Shown piece after piece: positions 1 to 5,707 of a DNA stretch of 6,587 bases. The translations under genes and the position numbers were made by a program. Origin of the DNA: Chloroflexi bacterium UBA2235 (GTDB taxonomy: Bacteria; Chloroflexota; UBA11872; UBA12225); the NCBI GenBank assembly GCA_002347925.1, contig DDYL01000140.1, positions 5,099 through 11,685 on the forward strand, given 5' to 3'. Under the pieces are notes generated by a model. The model was not told where the DNA came from. It searched no databases and worked only from the letters and a program-made list of their open reading frames with translations. Numbering within the stretch: position 1 is the first letter of the stretch; every line of letters starts with the position of its first letter.

Positions 1-1206
1 GTACTGGGCCATCAGGAACCAGAAGATCGGCCCCGGGCGCGCCGCTTCACTGTATAGCCGGATGCCCGTGTCACCGAGTGTTGCAAGCCACCTTTGCAAC
101 CAGTTCAGAAGGATGAAATACGGTCGGCGCATCGTCGCGAAACGCCAGTACATGGCCCTTGCGTCTGACGCGGACCATCGGCCAGACCCGACACCACCTG
201 CCAGCTGACCGGCCCGAACCGCGAATGTCATGGCCGCACGGATTCCCTCGGCGGTGAGCCCGAAGCAGTGCCCGGCTGCATCTCCGACGCAGATGACCTC
301 GCCAACTACCGGTTGTCTGGGCGAACAGGGGATGAACCCGCCATGCAGGTGCCTTCCGCTGGTCGGCGCAGTGTCCGATCGTCGCCACGGCGGACCGCCA
401 TCGGGAGACCAGAAGTCAGCGCCGGGACCATCCATGAACCGGTCTAGGGCCTTGCGCAGTCCCACGCTCGCACCATTGACCGTACCCATGGTGCCAATCT
501 TCGGTGACCCGCTTGCCGAGAAGGGTCCACCCGTCTCCGGAAACGCTAGGACACCCAATCGGGTCACCGCCCCCGCGGGAAAGGCCCACGCGTAGCCGGG
601 CCAAATCGTGCCGTGCCCTGCCCAGAAGTGCAGGCCTGATGCGGGCGAACGAAGGGGCTGAGGAACCTCGGCTTCGAGGCCACAACTCAAGTGGTCCCGG
701 CGAACGTGCGCCGGCGCGATGGAGGTTGCAAGCGGAGCACGCCACCCTGCCGCGTCTATGGTGAGCTTTCCCCGCACACGACCACGATCCGTGACAACTT
801 CAGAAGCCTCGTACCCAGTCACTCGCGCCCGCGCAAATTCCACACCTGCCGCCACGCCGTCCGCAGCGAGGTTTTGGCACAACTGGCCGTAGTCAAAGGT
901 CGCGAACGGATACGGGAGGCGGAACGTGAGCGGGTCGTTCCGACGACCAGAAGCCGGCTCAAGATGGATGATCATCTCGCGATGAACCTGCTGAACAGTT
1001 CCGGTCATCCCAAGCGCTTGAAGGGCGCCGAGGGTCGTCGCGCAGGCGGAAGTCTGACCCGAACCGATTGCCTGCGCATCTATCACGAGTACCGATGCGC
1101 CAAGCCTCGCTGCTTCGCGAGCAGCCAACAGACCGGCAAAACTGGCACCGGCAATGACCAGGTCGTACGTTTCCCGGAGGAAACTTCGGGAGCCAATCGT
1201 TACCAC
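1..1206 (-). CDS. FAD-dependent oxidoreductase, geranylgeranyl reductase-like (3' end outside window)
   Basis: One open frame of 402 codons without a stop runs off the left edge, so the C-terminus is missing. The N-terminus has the FAD-binding Rossmann motif YDLVIAGASFAGL (residues 14-26, glycine motif G20-A-S-F-A-G25). The middle has GYAWAFP (204-210), like the G-Y-x-W-x-F-P segment of geranylgeranyl reductases and related flavoproteins. The second FAD motif VGDAAGHCFGLTAEGI contains GDAAG at 308-312. Members of this group reduce isoprenoid double bonds or hydroxylate and halogenate small molecules with FAD and NAD(P)H; the substrate here cannot be told. The start chosen is GTG at 1206, because no ATG lies in frame before the Rossmann motif. 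It has no Shine-Dalgarno sequence but a TATACT hexamer 5 nt upstream, which suits a leaderless mRNA. It is transcribed away from the cluster at 1291. The family fold is secure; the subfamily is less so. Confidence 0.88.
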   Translation of the reverse strand, partial: MVTIGSRSFLRETYDLVIAGASFAGLLAAREAARLGASVLVIDAQAIGSGQTSACATTLGALQALGMTGTVQQVHREMIIHLEPASGRRNDPLTFRLPYPFATFDYGQLCQNLAADGVAAGVEFARARVTGYEASEVVTDRGRVRGKLTIDAAGWRAPLATSIAPAHVRRDHLSCGLEAEVPQPLRSPASGLHFWAGHGTIWPGYAWAFPAGAVTRLGVLAFPETGGPFSASGSPKIGTMGTVNGASVGLRKALDRFMDGPGADFWSPDGGPPWRRSDTAPTSGRHLHGGFIPCSPRQPVVGEVICVGDAAGHCFGLTAEGIRAAMTFAVRAGQLAGGVGSGRWSASDARAMYWRFATMRRPYFILLNWLQRWLATLGDTGIRLYSEAARPGPIFWFLMAQY

Positions 1207-1211
1207 GTCGA

Positions 1212-1217
1212 AGTATA
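1212..1217 (-). promoter_or_regulatory. -10-like element for the oxidoreductase gene
   Basis: TATACT on the minus strand matches five of six bases of the -10 consensus and ends 5 nt before the GTG start at 1206. The transcript would therefore begin at or next to the start codon. No convincing -35 hexamer sits 16-18 nt upstream. Inferred from sequence only. Confidence 0.4.
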
Positions 1218-1272
1218 GAGTGGTCGGAAGCGTCCTTCTGGCGCACGCTGGAGTACGATCATCGCCGTCCGG

Positions 1273-1281
1273 TGCTACACT
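1273..1281 (+). promoter_or_regulatory. Extended -10 promoter for the 137-residue membrane protein gene
   Basis: TGCTACACT is an extended -10 (TG, one base, TACACT). It ends 9 nt before the ATG at 1291, and there is no Shine-Dalgarno sequence between them. The transcript would be leaderless or have a leader of about 3 nt. No good -35 is visible. Together with the minus-strand TATACT at 1212-1217 it forms a divergent promoter pair. Confidence 0.42.
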
Positions 1282-1290
1282 CACCGCGCG

Positions 1291-1704
1291 ATGCCGAACA
1301 CGACACGTCGATTGCCAGGTGGCAGGCAGCGTCCCGCTGGACGTCGTGGTACGCCCCGTCCAGCAGTGACCAGTGATCCGGTCACGGTTGCAGCGCCAGA
1401 TAGTCTTGGTGCCGAGACCGTCGCGGTGAAGCCAGCACCCCGGCCAGCAGGCCTTCCGGAGATGACCCGCAAGGAGCTGTCGCAGCGGGTTGGCGTCAGT
1501 GTCGCGGAACGGCGCGCCATTGTTTCAAGAACCTCTGTGACGTCACGATCAGCGCCACGGGGGCAGAGTTCCCGAACTGGCCCTAGTCCGCTTGAGCTTG
1601 CCTCGAGAACGTACGGCCACATTCGCACAGATTTGCTGAGGATTGGCGTTCTCGCAGCCGTCATGCTTGCGATTATCGTGACCCTCTCTTTCGTGATCAT
1701 CTAG
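1291..1704 (+). CDS. Hypothetical protein with single C-terminal transmembrane helix
   Basis: The protein has 137 residues. Residues 1-60 are rich in Arg, Pro, Gly and Ala and look disordered. Residues about 57-75 (MTRKELSQRVGVSVAERRA) could form a short helical, perhaps helix-turn-helix-like, piece, but this is weak. Residues about 113-137 are one hydrophobic helix (RIGVLAAVMLAIIVTLSFVII) ending at the very C-terminus. Positive charges just before the helix (R110, R116) predict a cytoplasmic N-terminal part and a tail anchor in the inner membrane. There is no signal peptide. I recognise no family. The ATG at 1291 is chosen because a -10-like element lies just upstream. The gene is 47 bp upstream of the sugar epimerase gene on the same strand and may be co-transcribed with it. 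The reading frame is supported by the well-formed membrane segment; the opposite-strand frame over the same region shows no such feature. Confidence 0.68.
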   Translation: MPNTTRRLPGGRQRPAGRRGTPRPAVTSDPVTVAAPDSLGAETVAVKPAPRPAGLPEMTRKELSQRVGVSVAERRAIVSRTSVTSRSAPRGQSSRTGPSPLELASRTYGHIRTDLLRIGVLAAVMLAIIVTLSFVII

Positions 1705-1751
1705 GCCCGTTGGCGCTACATCGATTGCTCGGTTGAACAGGACACGACAAG

Positions 1752-2702
1752 GTGCGGGTGCTGATCACCGGATCCTCGGGCCAGATTGGCACGAACCTTG
1801 GCATAGCGCTGGTTAGCTCCGGCCATGACGTCATCGGCATTGATGTCAGACCGAATTCCTGGACGACTGCATTCCCAACCGTTCGTGCTGATCTCACCAC
1901 TGATGCCCAACCGGGCGATGGCGTGATAGGTGGTGCAAAAGTTGGCACGGTAGACGCAATCGTCCACTTGGCTGCACACGCCAAGGTTCACGCGCTGGTC
2001 GAACGCCCGAGAGGTGCTTTCGAGAACCACGCGATGGTCACGAATGCCCTTGAGTTTGCCCGGATGAATTCCGTCCCAATCATCCTGGCTTCATCGAGAG
2101 AGGTCTACGGAAATCTCGGCCGGCGAGAGAACCCGGTCTCGGAGACTGAAGCCGATTTTCGTTCATCTCCAAGCCCGTACGCGGCAATGAAACTTGCGAG
2201 TGAGGCGTTGGCTTCAAGTTACTTCCGGTGTTACGGGCTTCCGTACTCGATTATCCGGTTCAGCAATGTCTACGGGCGTTACGACGACGACCTTTCGCGC
2301 CTCGAACGTGCCATCTGGGTCTTCAATGACATGATTAAGTCCGGCAGACCAGTCACCGTGTTCGGCGCCGAAAAGACATTGGATTTCACCTACATCGATG
2401 ACGCTGTGGATGGTCTCGTCCGTTGCCTGACACGTCTCGTGGATGGTGATCCAGAAGTCCGGGCATCGACCTTCAACTTGGCCCATGGCACCGGTCACAG
2501 CCTCATCGGGGTCGTCAACCTGATCGCAATGACACGTAATCTGCAACCGGACATCCGCGTGGAGTCGTCTCGGCCGGGCGAGGTGACGTGGTATGTTGCA
2601 GACATCACACGCGCCAGGGACGCGCTCGGGTACCAGCCTCAAACCCCGGTCACCACTGGGATACCCCGCGCAATCACCGAGGCAATGTCGCGCGGTTCGT
2701 AA
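1752..2702 (+). CDS. NAD-dependent epimerase/dehydratase (extended SDR, UDP-glucose 4-epimerase-like)
   Basis: The protein has 316 residues, a usual length for GalE-like extended short-chain dehydrogenases. It opens with RVLITGSSGQIG, the NAD-binding GxxGxxG motif at G7, G10 and G13. D31 ends the second strand and would bind the adenosine ribose of NAD. HLAA lies at 72-75. The catalytic set is visible as ASSREVYG (113-120, Ser) and YAAMK (Y143, K147). The segments RFSNVYG (169-175), DFTYIDD (211-217) and RPGEV (274-278) are typical of sugar-nucleotide binding members. The likely reaction is epimerisation or dehydration of a nucleotide sugar in the cytoplasm for envelope polysaccharide; the exact substrate is unknown. 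The start is GTG at 1752, giving the glycine motif its normal place. A weak AGGA lies at 1739-1742, 9 nt upstream. It is followed after 31 bp by the dipeptide epimerase gene. Confidence 0.92.
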   Translation: MRVLITGSSGQIGTNLGIALVSSGHDVIGIDVRPNSWTTAFPTVRADLTTDAQPGDGVIGGAKVGTVDAIVHLAAHAKVHALVERPRGAFENHAMVTNALEFARMNSVPIILASSREVYGNLGRRENPVSETEADFRSSPSPYAAMKLASEALASSYFRCYGLPYSIIRFSNVYGRYDDDLSRLERAIWVFNDMIKSGRPVTVFGAEKTLDFTYIDDAVDGLVRCLTRLVDGDPEVRASTFNLAHGTGHSLIGVVNLIAMTRNLQPDIRVESSRPGEVTWYVADITRARDALGYQPQTPVTTGIPRAITEAMSRGS

Positions 2703-2717
2703 CGGGCGGCGGGGTCG

Positions 2718-2723
2718 TATGCT
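2718..2723 (+). promoter_or_regulatory. -10-like element upstream of the dipeptide epimerase gene
   Basis: TATGCT lies in the 31-bp gap between the two epimerase genes and ends 10 nt before the ATG at 2734. No Shine-Dalgarno sequence lies close to that ATG. This suggests an internal promoter giving a nearly leaderless transcript. Inferred from spacing and hexamer likeness only. Confidence 0.33.
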
Positions 2724-2733
2724 TCCATGCATC

Positions 2734-3795
2734 ATGACCGACATCACCCTCACCCATGAACCCTTGGACCTTCCGCTTTCCGGCGTCTGGCGGATCAGTC
2801 GTGGAAGTCGCACGCGTGCCGAAAATGTTCTCGTCCGGCTCTCCTGGGTAGATGCTGACGGTCACGCGTGGGAGGGCCAGGGTGAAGCGGCTCCGTACGG
2901 GTATTACGGCGAGCTTCGCGGAACCGTCACCGCATGCCTCGACGAGTTTGCCACGCTTCTGGGCAACGACCCCTTTGCCATCGAAGCAATCCTTGGCCGG
3001 ATCGAAGCCCGAGTGCGCCATAACACCGGCGCGAAAGCGGCGGTCGACATGGCGTTGCACGACCTCTGGGGAAAGATCCTCGGAAGACCGGTCTGGCAGG
3101 CGTGGGGGCTTGATGCTTCACAAGGACCGGTGACGAGCTACTCGATCGGGATTGACACTCCTGAAGCAATGGGGAACCGCGCGCGCGCCCTCGCAGAAGC
3201 TGGTTGGCCATTGATAAAGCTGAAGGTCGGCACGCGTGATGACATCCGATGCGTGAGCGCGGTCCGCGAGGCCGCACCATCGGTCCGACTCATCATCGAT
3301 GCAAACGGTGCGTGGACCCCGCGAGAGGCTATCTCGCGCCTCAGCGAATTGGCGCAGTTTGGCATTGAGTTCTGCGAGCAACCGTGCTCATCCACTGATG
3401 TTGCCGGACTGCGGTTCATCAGGGAGCGGTCAGATATCGCGTTGGTTGCCGACGAGAGTTGTGCAACAGAGGAAGACATCGCGGCCTTGGTTGGCGCCGT
3501 CGATGGCATCAACATCAAGTTGATGAAGTGCGGAGGCCTCAGACGGGCACGTCGTCTCATCGAGGTCGCTCGCGCAAATCACCTCAGGGTTATGTGCGGG
3601 TGCCTGATCGAAAGCAGTCTTGCAATCAGTGCCGCGGCGCAGCTACTGCCCCTGCTTGACTACGCTGACCTCGACGGGAACCTGCTGCTTGCGAGCGACC
3701 CATTCTCCGGAGTGACTGCATCCCATGGCAGGATCGTTCTCGGGAATGGACACGGTCTGGGTGTCACTCCCCGGACAATCCATACCGAGGCTTGA
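2734..3795 (+). CDS. Dipeptide epimerase (enolase superfamily, muconate lactonizing enzyme subgroup)
   Basis: The protein has 353 residues, normal for the family. All catalytic landmarks are present: the KxK motif IKLKVG (K162, K164) supplying one acid/base, three metal ligands D189 (IIDANG), E215 (EFCEQP) and D240 (VADES), and the opposite acid/base lysine K262 in INIKLMKCGG. Near the C-terminus ADLDGNLLLASDPF has the D312-L-D314 motif. In L-Ala-D/L-Glu epimerases this DxD binds the dipeptide ammonium group, so a dipeptide epimerase is favoured over a muconate cycloisomerase or o-succinylbenzoate synthase. Known members use Mg2+ to epimerise the second residue of a dipeptide, often during murein-peptide recycling in the cytoplasm. 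The exact dipeptide here is open. The start at 2734 (MTDITLTHEP) gives the usual N-terminus; longer in-frame starts would run into the upstream gene. It is the last gene of the plus-strand cluster. Confidence 0.93.
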   Translation: MTDITLTHEPLDLPLSGVWRISRGSRTRAENVLVRLSWVDADGHAWEGQGEAAPYGYYGELRGTVTACLDEFATLLGNDPFAIEAILGRIEARVRHNTGAKAAVDMALHDLWGKILGRPVWQAWGLDASQGPVTSYSIGIDTPEAMGNRARALAEAGWPLIKLKVGTRDDIRCVSAVREAAPSVRLIIDANGAWTPREAISRLSELAQFGIEFCEQPCSSTDVAGLRFIRERSDIALVADESCATEEDIAALVGAVDGINIKLMKCGGLRRARRLIEVARANHLRVMCGCLIESSLAISAAAQLLPLLDYADLDGNLLLASDPFSGVTASHGRIVLGNGHGLGVTPRTIHTEA

Positions 3796-3820
3796 CGCTA
3801 GCCCGCTGCTTCCGCTAGCG
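3796..3820 (+). terminator. Hairpin right after the dipeptide epimerase stop codon
   Basis: CGCTAGC at 3796-3802 pairs perfectly with GCTAGCG at 3814-3820 across an 11-nt loop, directly after the TGA at 3793-3795. No T-rich tract follows, so it is not a classical intrinsic terminator. It could stabilise the 3' end or act as a weak stop. Confidence 0.38.
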
Positions 3821-3831
3821 GCTGACACACT

Positions 3832-3849
3832 GCGTATAACGCGTGTAAC
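3832..3849. repeat. Tandem 9-bp imperfect repeat
   Basis: GCGTATAAC is followed immediately by GCGTGTAAC; 8 of 9 bases agree. The pair lies in the non-coding stretch between the dipeptide epimerase gene and the SOS-box promoter. It could be a protein binding site, or chance. Confidence 0.35.
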
Positions 3850-3853
3850 TGAT

Positions 3854-3863
3854 CTGTTAACAG
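3854..3863. repeat. Perfect 10-bp palindrome
   Basis: CTGTTAACAG is perfectly self-complementary and sits 5 bp after the tandem repeat at 3832-3849. It is about 60 bp upstream of the -10 of the next gene, a position open to an activator or second regulator. Function unknown. Confidence 0.3.
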
Positions 3864-3877
3864 CCGCAATCCTCCAC

Positions 3878-3896
3878 AAAACCGCCTGAACGGCGG
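3878..3896 (-). terminator. Minus-strand intrinsic terminator-like hairpin
   Basis: Read on the minus strand, CCGCC (3896-3892), loop GTTCA, then GGCGG (3886-3882) form a 5-bp all-GC stem followed at once by TTTT (3881-3878). On the plus strand there is no T tract, so the polarity points to minus-strand transcription. The only minus-strand gene upstream is the transporter ending at 4313. Short stem and short T run make this a modest candidate. Confidence 0.4.
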
Positions 3897-3922
3897 CACC
3901 GTTGCGGCCGCGAGACGCCGGA

Positions 3923-3931
3923 TGCTAAGAT
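3923..3931 (+). promoter_or_regulatory. Extended -10 promoter of the 93-residue protein gene
   Basis: TGCTAAGAT is an extended -10 (TG, C, TAAGAT; the hexamer has five of six consensus bases). Transcription would start near 3938, inside the operator-like array at 3934-3958, leaving a leader of about 67 nt before the ATG at 4005. The bases 17 nt upstream do not resemble a -35. Confidence 0.5.
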
Positions 3932-3933
3932 AG

Positions 3934-3958
3934 GAACGTCTGTTCTAGAACATCGTTC
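3934..3958. promoter_or_regulatory. SOS (LexA)-box-like operator with four alternating half-sites
   Basis: GAAC-GTCT-GTTC at 3934-3945 is an exact match to GAAC-N4-GTTC, the core LexA box of Bacillus and Mycobacterium. It is followed by a second GAAC (3948-3951) and GTTC (3955-3958) with a 3-nt spacer, so GAAC and GTTC alternate four times in 25 bp. The inner part TGTTCTAGAACA (3941-3952) is a perfect 12-bp palindrome. The array covers about -4 to +21 relative to the start expected from the -10 at 3926-3931, where a bound repressor would block transcription. LexA is the first guess; another dimeric repressor with the same half-site is possible. Confidence 0.55.
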
Positions 3959-3992
3959 TAATGTAGGGCGATGGTGCATAGGATCGCGAATT

Positions 3993-3997
3993 GGAGG
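3993..3997 (+). promoter_or_regulatory. Strong ribosome binding site for the 93-residue protein
   Basis: GGAGG sits 7 nt before the ATG at 4005, a near-ideal Shine-Dalgarno sequence. It fixes the start of this unknown gene and contrasts with the genes here that seem leaderless. Confidence 0.75.
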
Positions 3998-4004
3998 CGA
4001 AGTC

Positions 4005-4286
4005 ATGGTCGCGCGAGAGATTGCCGACGGCACCGCCACGAACGAAACCATCGTCCTACCGGCCGGATTTTCCCTAAGAGTGCGAACCGATGAGCGCACG
4101 TTGCCGTCACAGGTCGTGTACGACCTCTACCGTGGAGAACAGAGGGTGGCTTGGGGGCTTCGCACGCTTGACGCTGCGATCCGTTGGGCTGATCGACTGG
4201 GAGGCGCTGCGCCGCCTTCGGCACCGCGCCCGGTAGCCGCGAGGCGACTTCCTTCCAGCACACCGTGGTGGCTTGAGAAGTCGTAG
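4005..4286 (+). CDS. Small protein of unknown function, probably under SOS-type control
   Basis: The protein has 93 residues and I recognise no family. Residues about 10-67 look like a small folded alpha/beta domain: strand-like IVLPAGFSLRVR (16-27), QVVYDLYRGEQRVAWGLR (36-53), then an amphipathic helix LDAAIRWADRL (55-65). Residues 68-93 are rich in Pro, Ala and Arg and look disordered, ending in WWLEKS. There is no signal peptide or membrane segment, so it is probably cytoplasmic. It is supported as a real gene by a strong Shine-Dalgarno sequence, an extended -10 promoter and a LexA-like operator. If the operator is real, the product would be made after DNA damage, but nothing in the protein shows a nuclease, inhibitor or toxin motif. 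It ends 26 bp before the stop of the convergent transporter gene. Confidence 0.7.
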   Translation: MVAREIADGTATNETIVLPAGFSLRVRTDERTLPSQVVYDLYRGEQRVAWGLRTLDAAIRWADRLGGAAPPSAPRPVAARRLPSSTPWWLEKS

Positions 4287-4312
4287 CCAACTTCACCTGG
4301 CAAATTGGTTGG
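4287..4312. terminator. Weak inverted repeat between convergent genes
   Basis: CCAAC at 4287-4291 and GTTGG at 4308-4312 can pair across a 16-nt loop and fill the whole gap between two convergent stop codons. There is no T tract on either strand. A shared weak terminator is possible; chance is also possible. Confidence 0.22.
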
Positions 4313-5605
4313 TCACCGACCAAATGCCTGTTCGCGTCTGGTGCCCGGCGCCAGCAACCAGGCAACGATCCCGGTCAAGGCCAGAACGATGACCGGCAGC
4401 CCGGCAAGGACGTAGATCGCGGCCTTCAAACCCATTGCATCGGCAACGGATCCGACTGCGGGTACGAACAGCCCCCCGGCGCCGAATGCAAACCCAACGA
4501 TCAGGCCCGAAGCGAGGGCGCGTCTCTCGAACCAGAGTTCCTGCGCGAGGACCACGGTTATGGAGAATCCAGCCGTGACAAGGGCACCTGCGGCCCATAG
4601 GAGAGCGATCGCTACCGGGCTCGCAGCGGGCAGGAGTAGGAACCCGATCAGGCAAGGGGGAATGCCCGCAAGGGTGGCGGCGAGGACCTGAAGCCTGCCA
4701 AAGCGGTCAGCAAGGAACCCGCCCAACAGCGTCGCCCCAGCTCCGATGAGCAACATGATTGAAAGGACCTGGCTTGCGAACGCCTCGGATTCGTGGGCGT
4801 CGCGCACGAAGTAAAGCGGAATGTAGCTGTTTAGGCTGCTTGAAATGGTCGACCGCACCGCAACGACCGCAATCAGGAACCCCAACGCGATGAATCTTCG
4901 CGTTCGGCTCAACACCGCAATATCCGCCGGCGGAGGGGTCGGGGGTGCGGGTTCGGTCTTGACCCCGAACTCGTCCACAGGCATTGCGGTCCACTTTGGA
5001 AGCGCATACCAAAGCGCCCCGGCGATGACTATGCCGAAAGGGAGCATTCCAAGTGTTCCTGCGGTTCCGTACGTGACTACGAAGAACGTCCCCAGAAGTG
5101 GCCCCATCGCAACGCCAACGTTCCCACCAACGAGGAACCACGATGTTGCCAGTGCTTGCTTCGTCCCAGAGTATGATCCGACGATCTTGTAGCCTTGCGG
5201 GTGGAAGCCACTCGTCCCAAGTCCACCGAGGACAACGCAAGCGAGAAAGATCGGGTACGTCGGCGCGATTCCAATCATGCTGATACCGACAGCAGCGATC
5301 AGAGTGGAAAGTGCGACCCATCGGGGATCACGGCCACGGTCAGTGACGATCCCGACGATTGGCTGGGCAACCGATCCTGTCAGGCTGGAAATCGCGGCAA
5401 TGAGCCCCGCCACCCCATAGCTCAGCCCGAACTTGACCTGCCAGAACGGCAGAAGGGGTAGGACCATGGTGGCATATGTGTCTACGATGGCATGTGCCAC
5501 CGTCATGAGCGCAAGCAATGGCAAATGGCGGACCGGAAACGACGTGCCGTCGGAAGTGCCAGCGGCTGGCACGGAGGCAGGTGCCGGTGAGGTCTGCGCG
5601 GTCAT
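4313..5605 (-). CDS. Major facilitator superfamily transporter, fosmidomycin-resistance (Fsr)-like
   Basis: The protein has 430 residues and alternating hydrophobic segments consistent with 12 transmembrane helices in two halves, joined by a Pro-rich cytoplasmic loop (about 205-236, including PAPPTPPPAD). The MFS signature loop between helices 2 and 3 is present in both halves: GIVTDRGRDPR (85-95) and GGFLADRFGR (295-304). GFHPQG (133-138) and VGGNVGVAMGPLLG (159-172) resemble the matching segments of Fsr-type exporters, a drug-efflux branch of the superfamily. The substrate cannot be told from sequence. The start chosen is ATG at 5605: AAGGA lies 6 nt upstream at 5612-5616, and the first helix then begins near residue 28. 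An in-frame ATG pair at 5646/5643 would add 13-14 residues but has no Shine-Dalgarno sequence, and the far longer open frame reaching 5956 would run over the divergent gene. It is convergent with the 93-residue gene and divergent from the gene at 5708. Confidence 0.92.
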   Translation of the reverse strand: MTAQTSPAPASVPAAGTSDGTSFPVRHLPLLALMTVAHAIVDTYATMVLPLLPFWQVKFGLSYGVAGLIAAISSLTGSVAQPIVGIVTDRGRDPRWVALSTLIAAVGISMIGIAPTYPIFLACVVLGGLGTSGFHPQGYKIVGSYSGTKQALATSWFLVGGNVGVAMGPLLGTFFVVTYGTAGTLGMLPFGIVIAGALWYALPKWTAMPVDEFGVKTEPAPPTPPPADIAVLSRTRRFIALGFLIAVVAVRSTISSSLNSYIPLYFVRDAHESEAFASQVLSIMLLIGAGATLLGGFLADRFGRLQVLAATLAGIPPCLIGFLLLPAASPVAIALLWAAGALVTAGFSITVVLAQELWFERRALASGLIVGFAFGAGGLFVPAVGSVADAMGLKAAIYVLAGLPVIVLALTGIVAWLLAPGTRREQAFGR

Positions 5606-5690
5606 TGGTCTTCCTTCGGGCGCGCCGCGCCGTGCAAGCATCATGGTACGTGCGCCCACACCGCATCCGGCCGGGAAATATCTCCGACTG

Positions 5691-5699
5691 TGATAGCCT
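5691..5699 (+). promoter_or_regulatory. Extended -10-like element for the 134-residue protein gene
   Basis: TGATAGCCT (TG, A, TAGCCT) ends 8 nt before the ATG at 5708. There is no Shine-Dalgarno sequence in between, so a leaderless transcript is implied. TAGCCT keeps only the key T, A and final T of the consensus, so this rests mainly on its spacing, like that at 1291. Confidence 0.33.
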
Positions 5700-5707
5700 G
5701 ATGTGCC

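Noticed and set aside
996..1004. A second GAAC/GTTC pair inside the flavoprotein gene
   Set aside because: The half-sites are only 1 nt apart, unlike the 4-nt spacing of a LexA box, and the site lies within coding sequence.
691..1218. Plus-strand ORF of 175 codons
   Set aside because: It lies wholly opposite the flavoprotein frame, whose FAD motifs are clear, and its own translation has no recognisable domain.
2214..2813. Minus-strand ORF of 199 codons
   Set aside because: It overlaps the ends of both epimerases on the opposite strand; the plus-strand frames have full catalytic motifs, and this one is rich in Cys, His and Arg without a domain.
3959..3964. TAATGT as an alternative -10 for the gene at 4005
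   Set aside because: No -35 or TG extension goes with it, whereas TGCTAAGAT at 3923-3931 is an extended -10 and places the operator over the start site.
4707..5321. Minus-strand ORF of 204 codons within the transporter gene
   Set aside because: It is a frame-shifted shadow of the transporter, which has continuous membrane helices and both MFS loop motifs.
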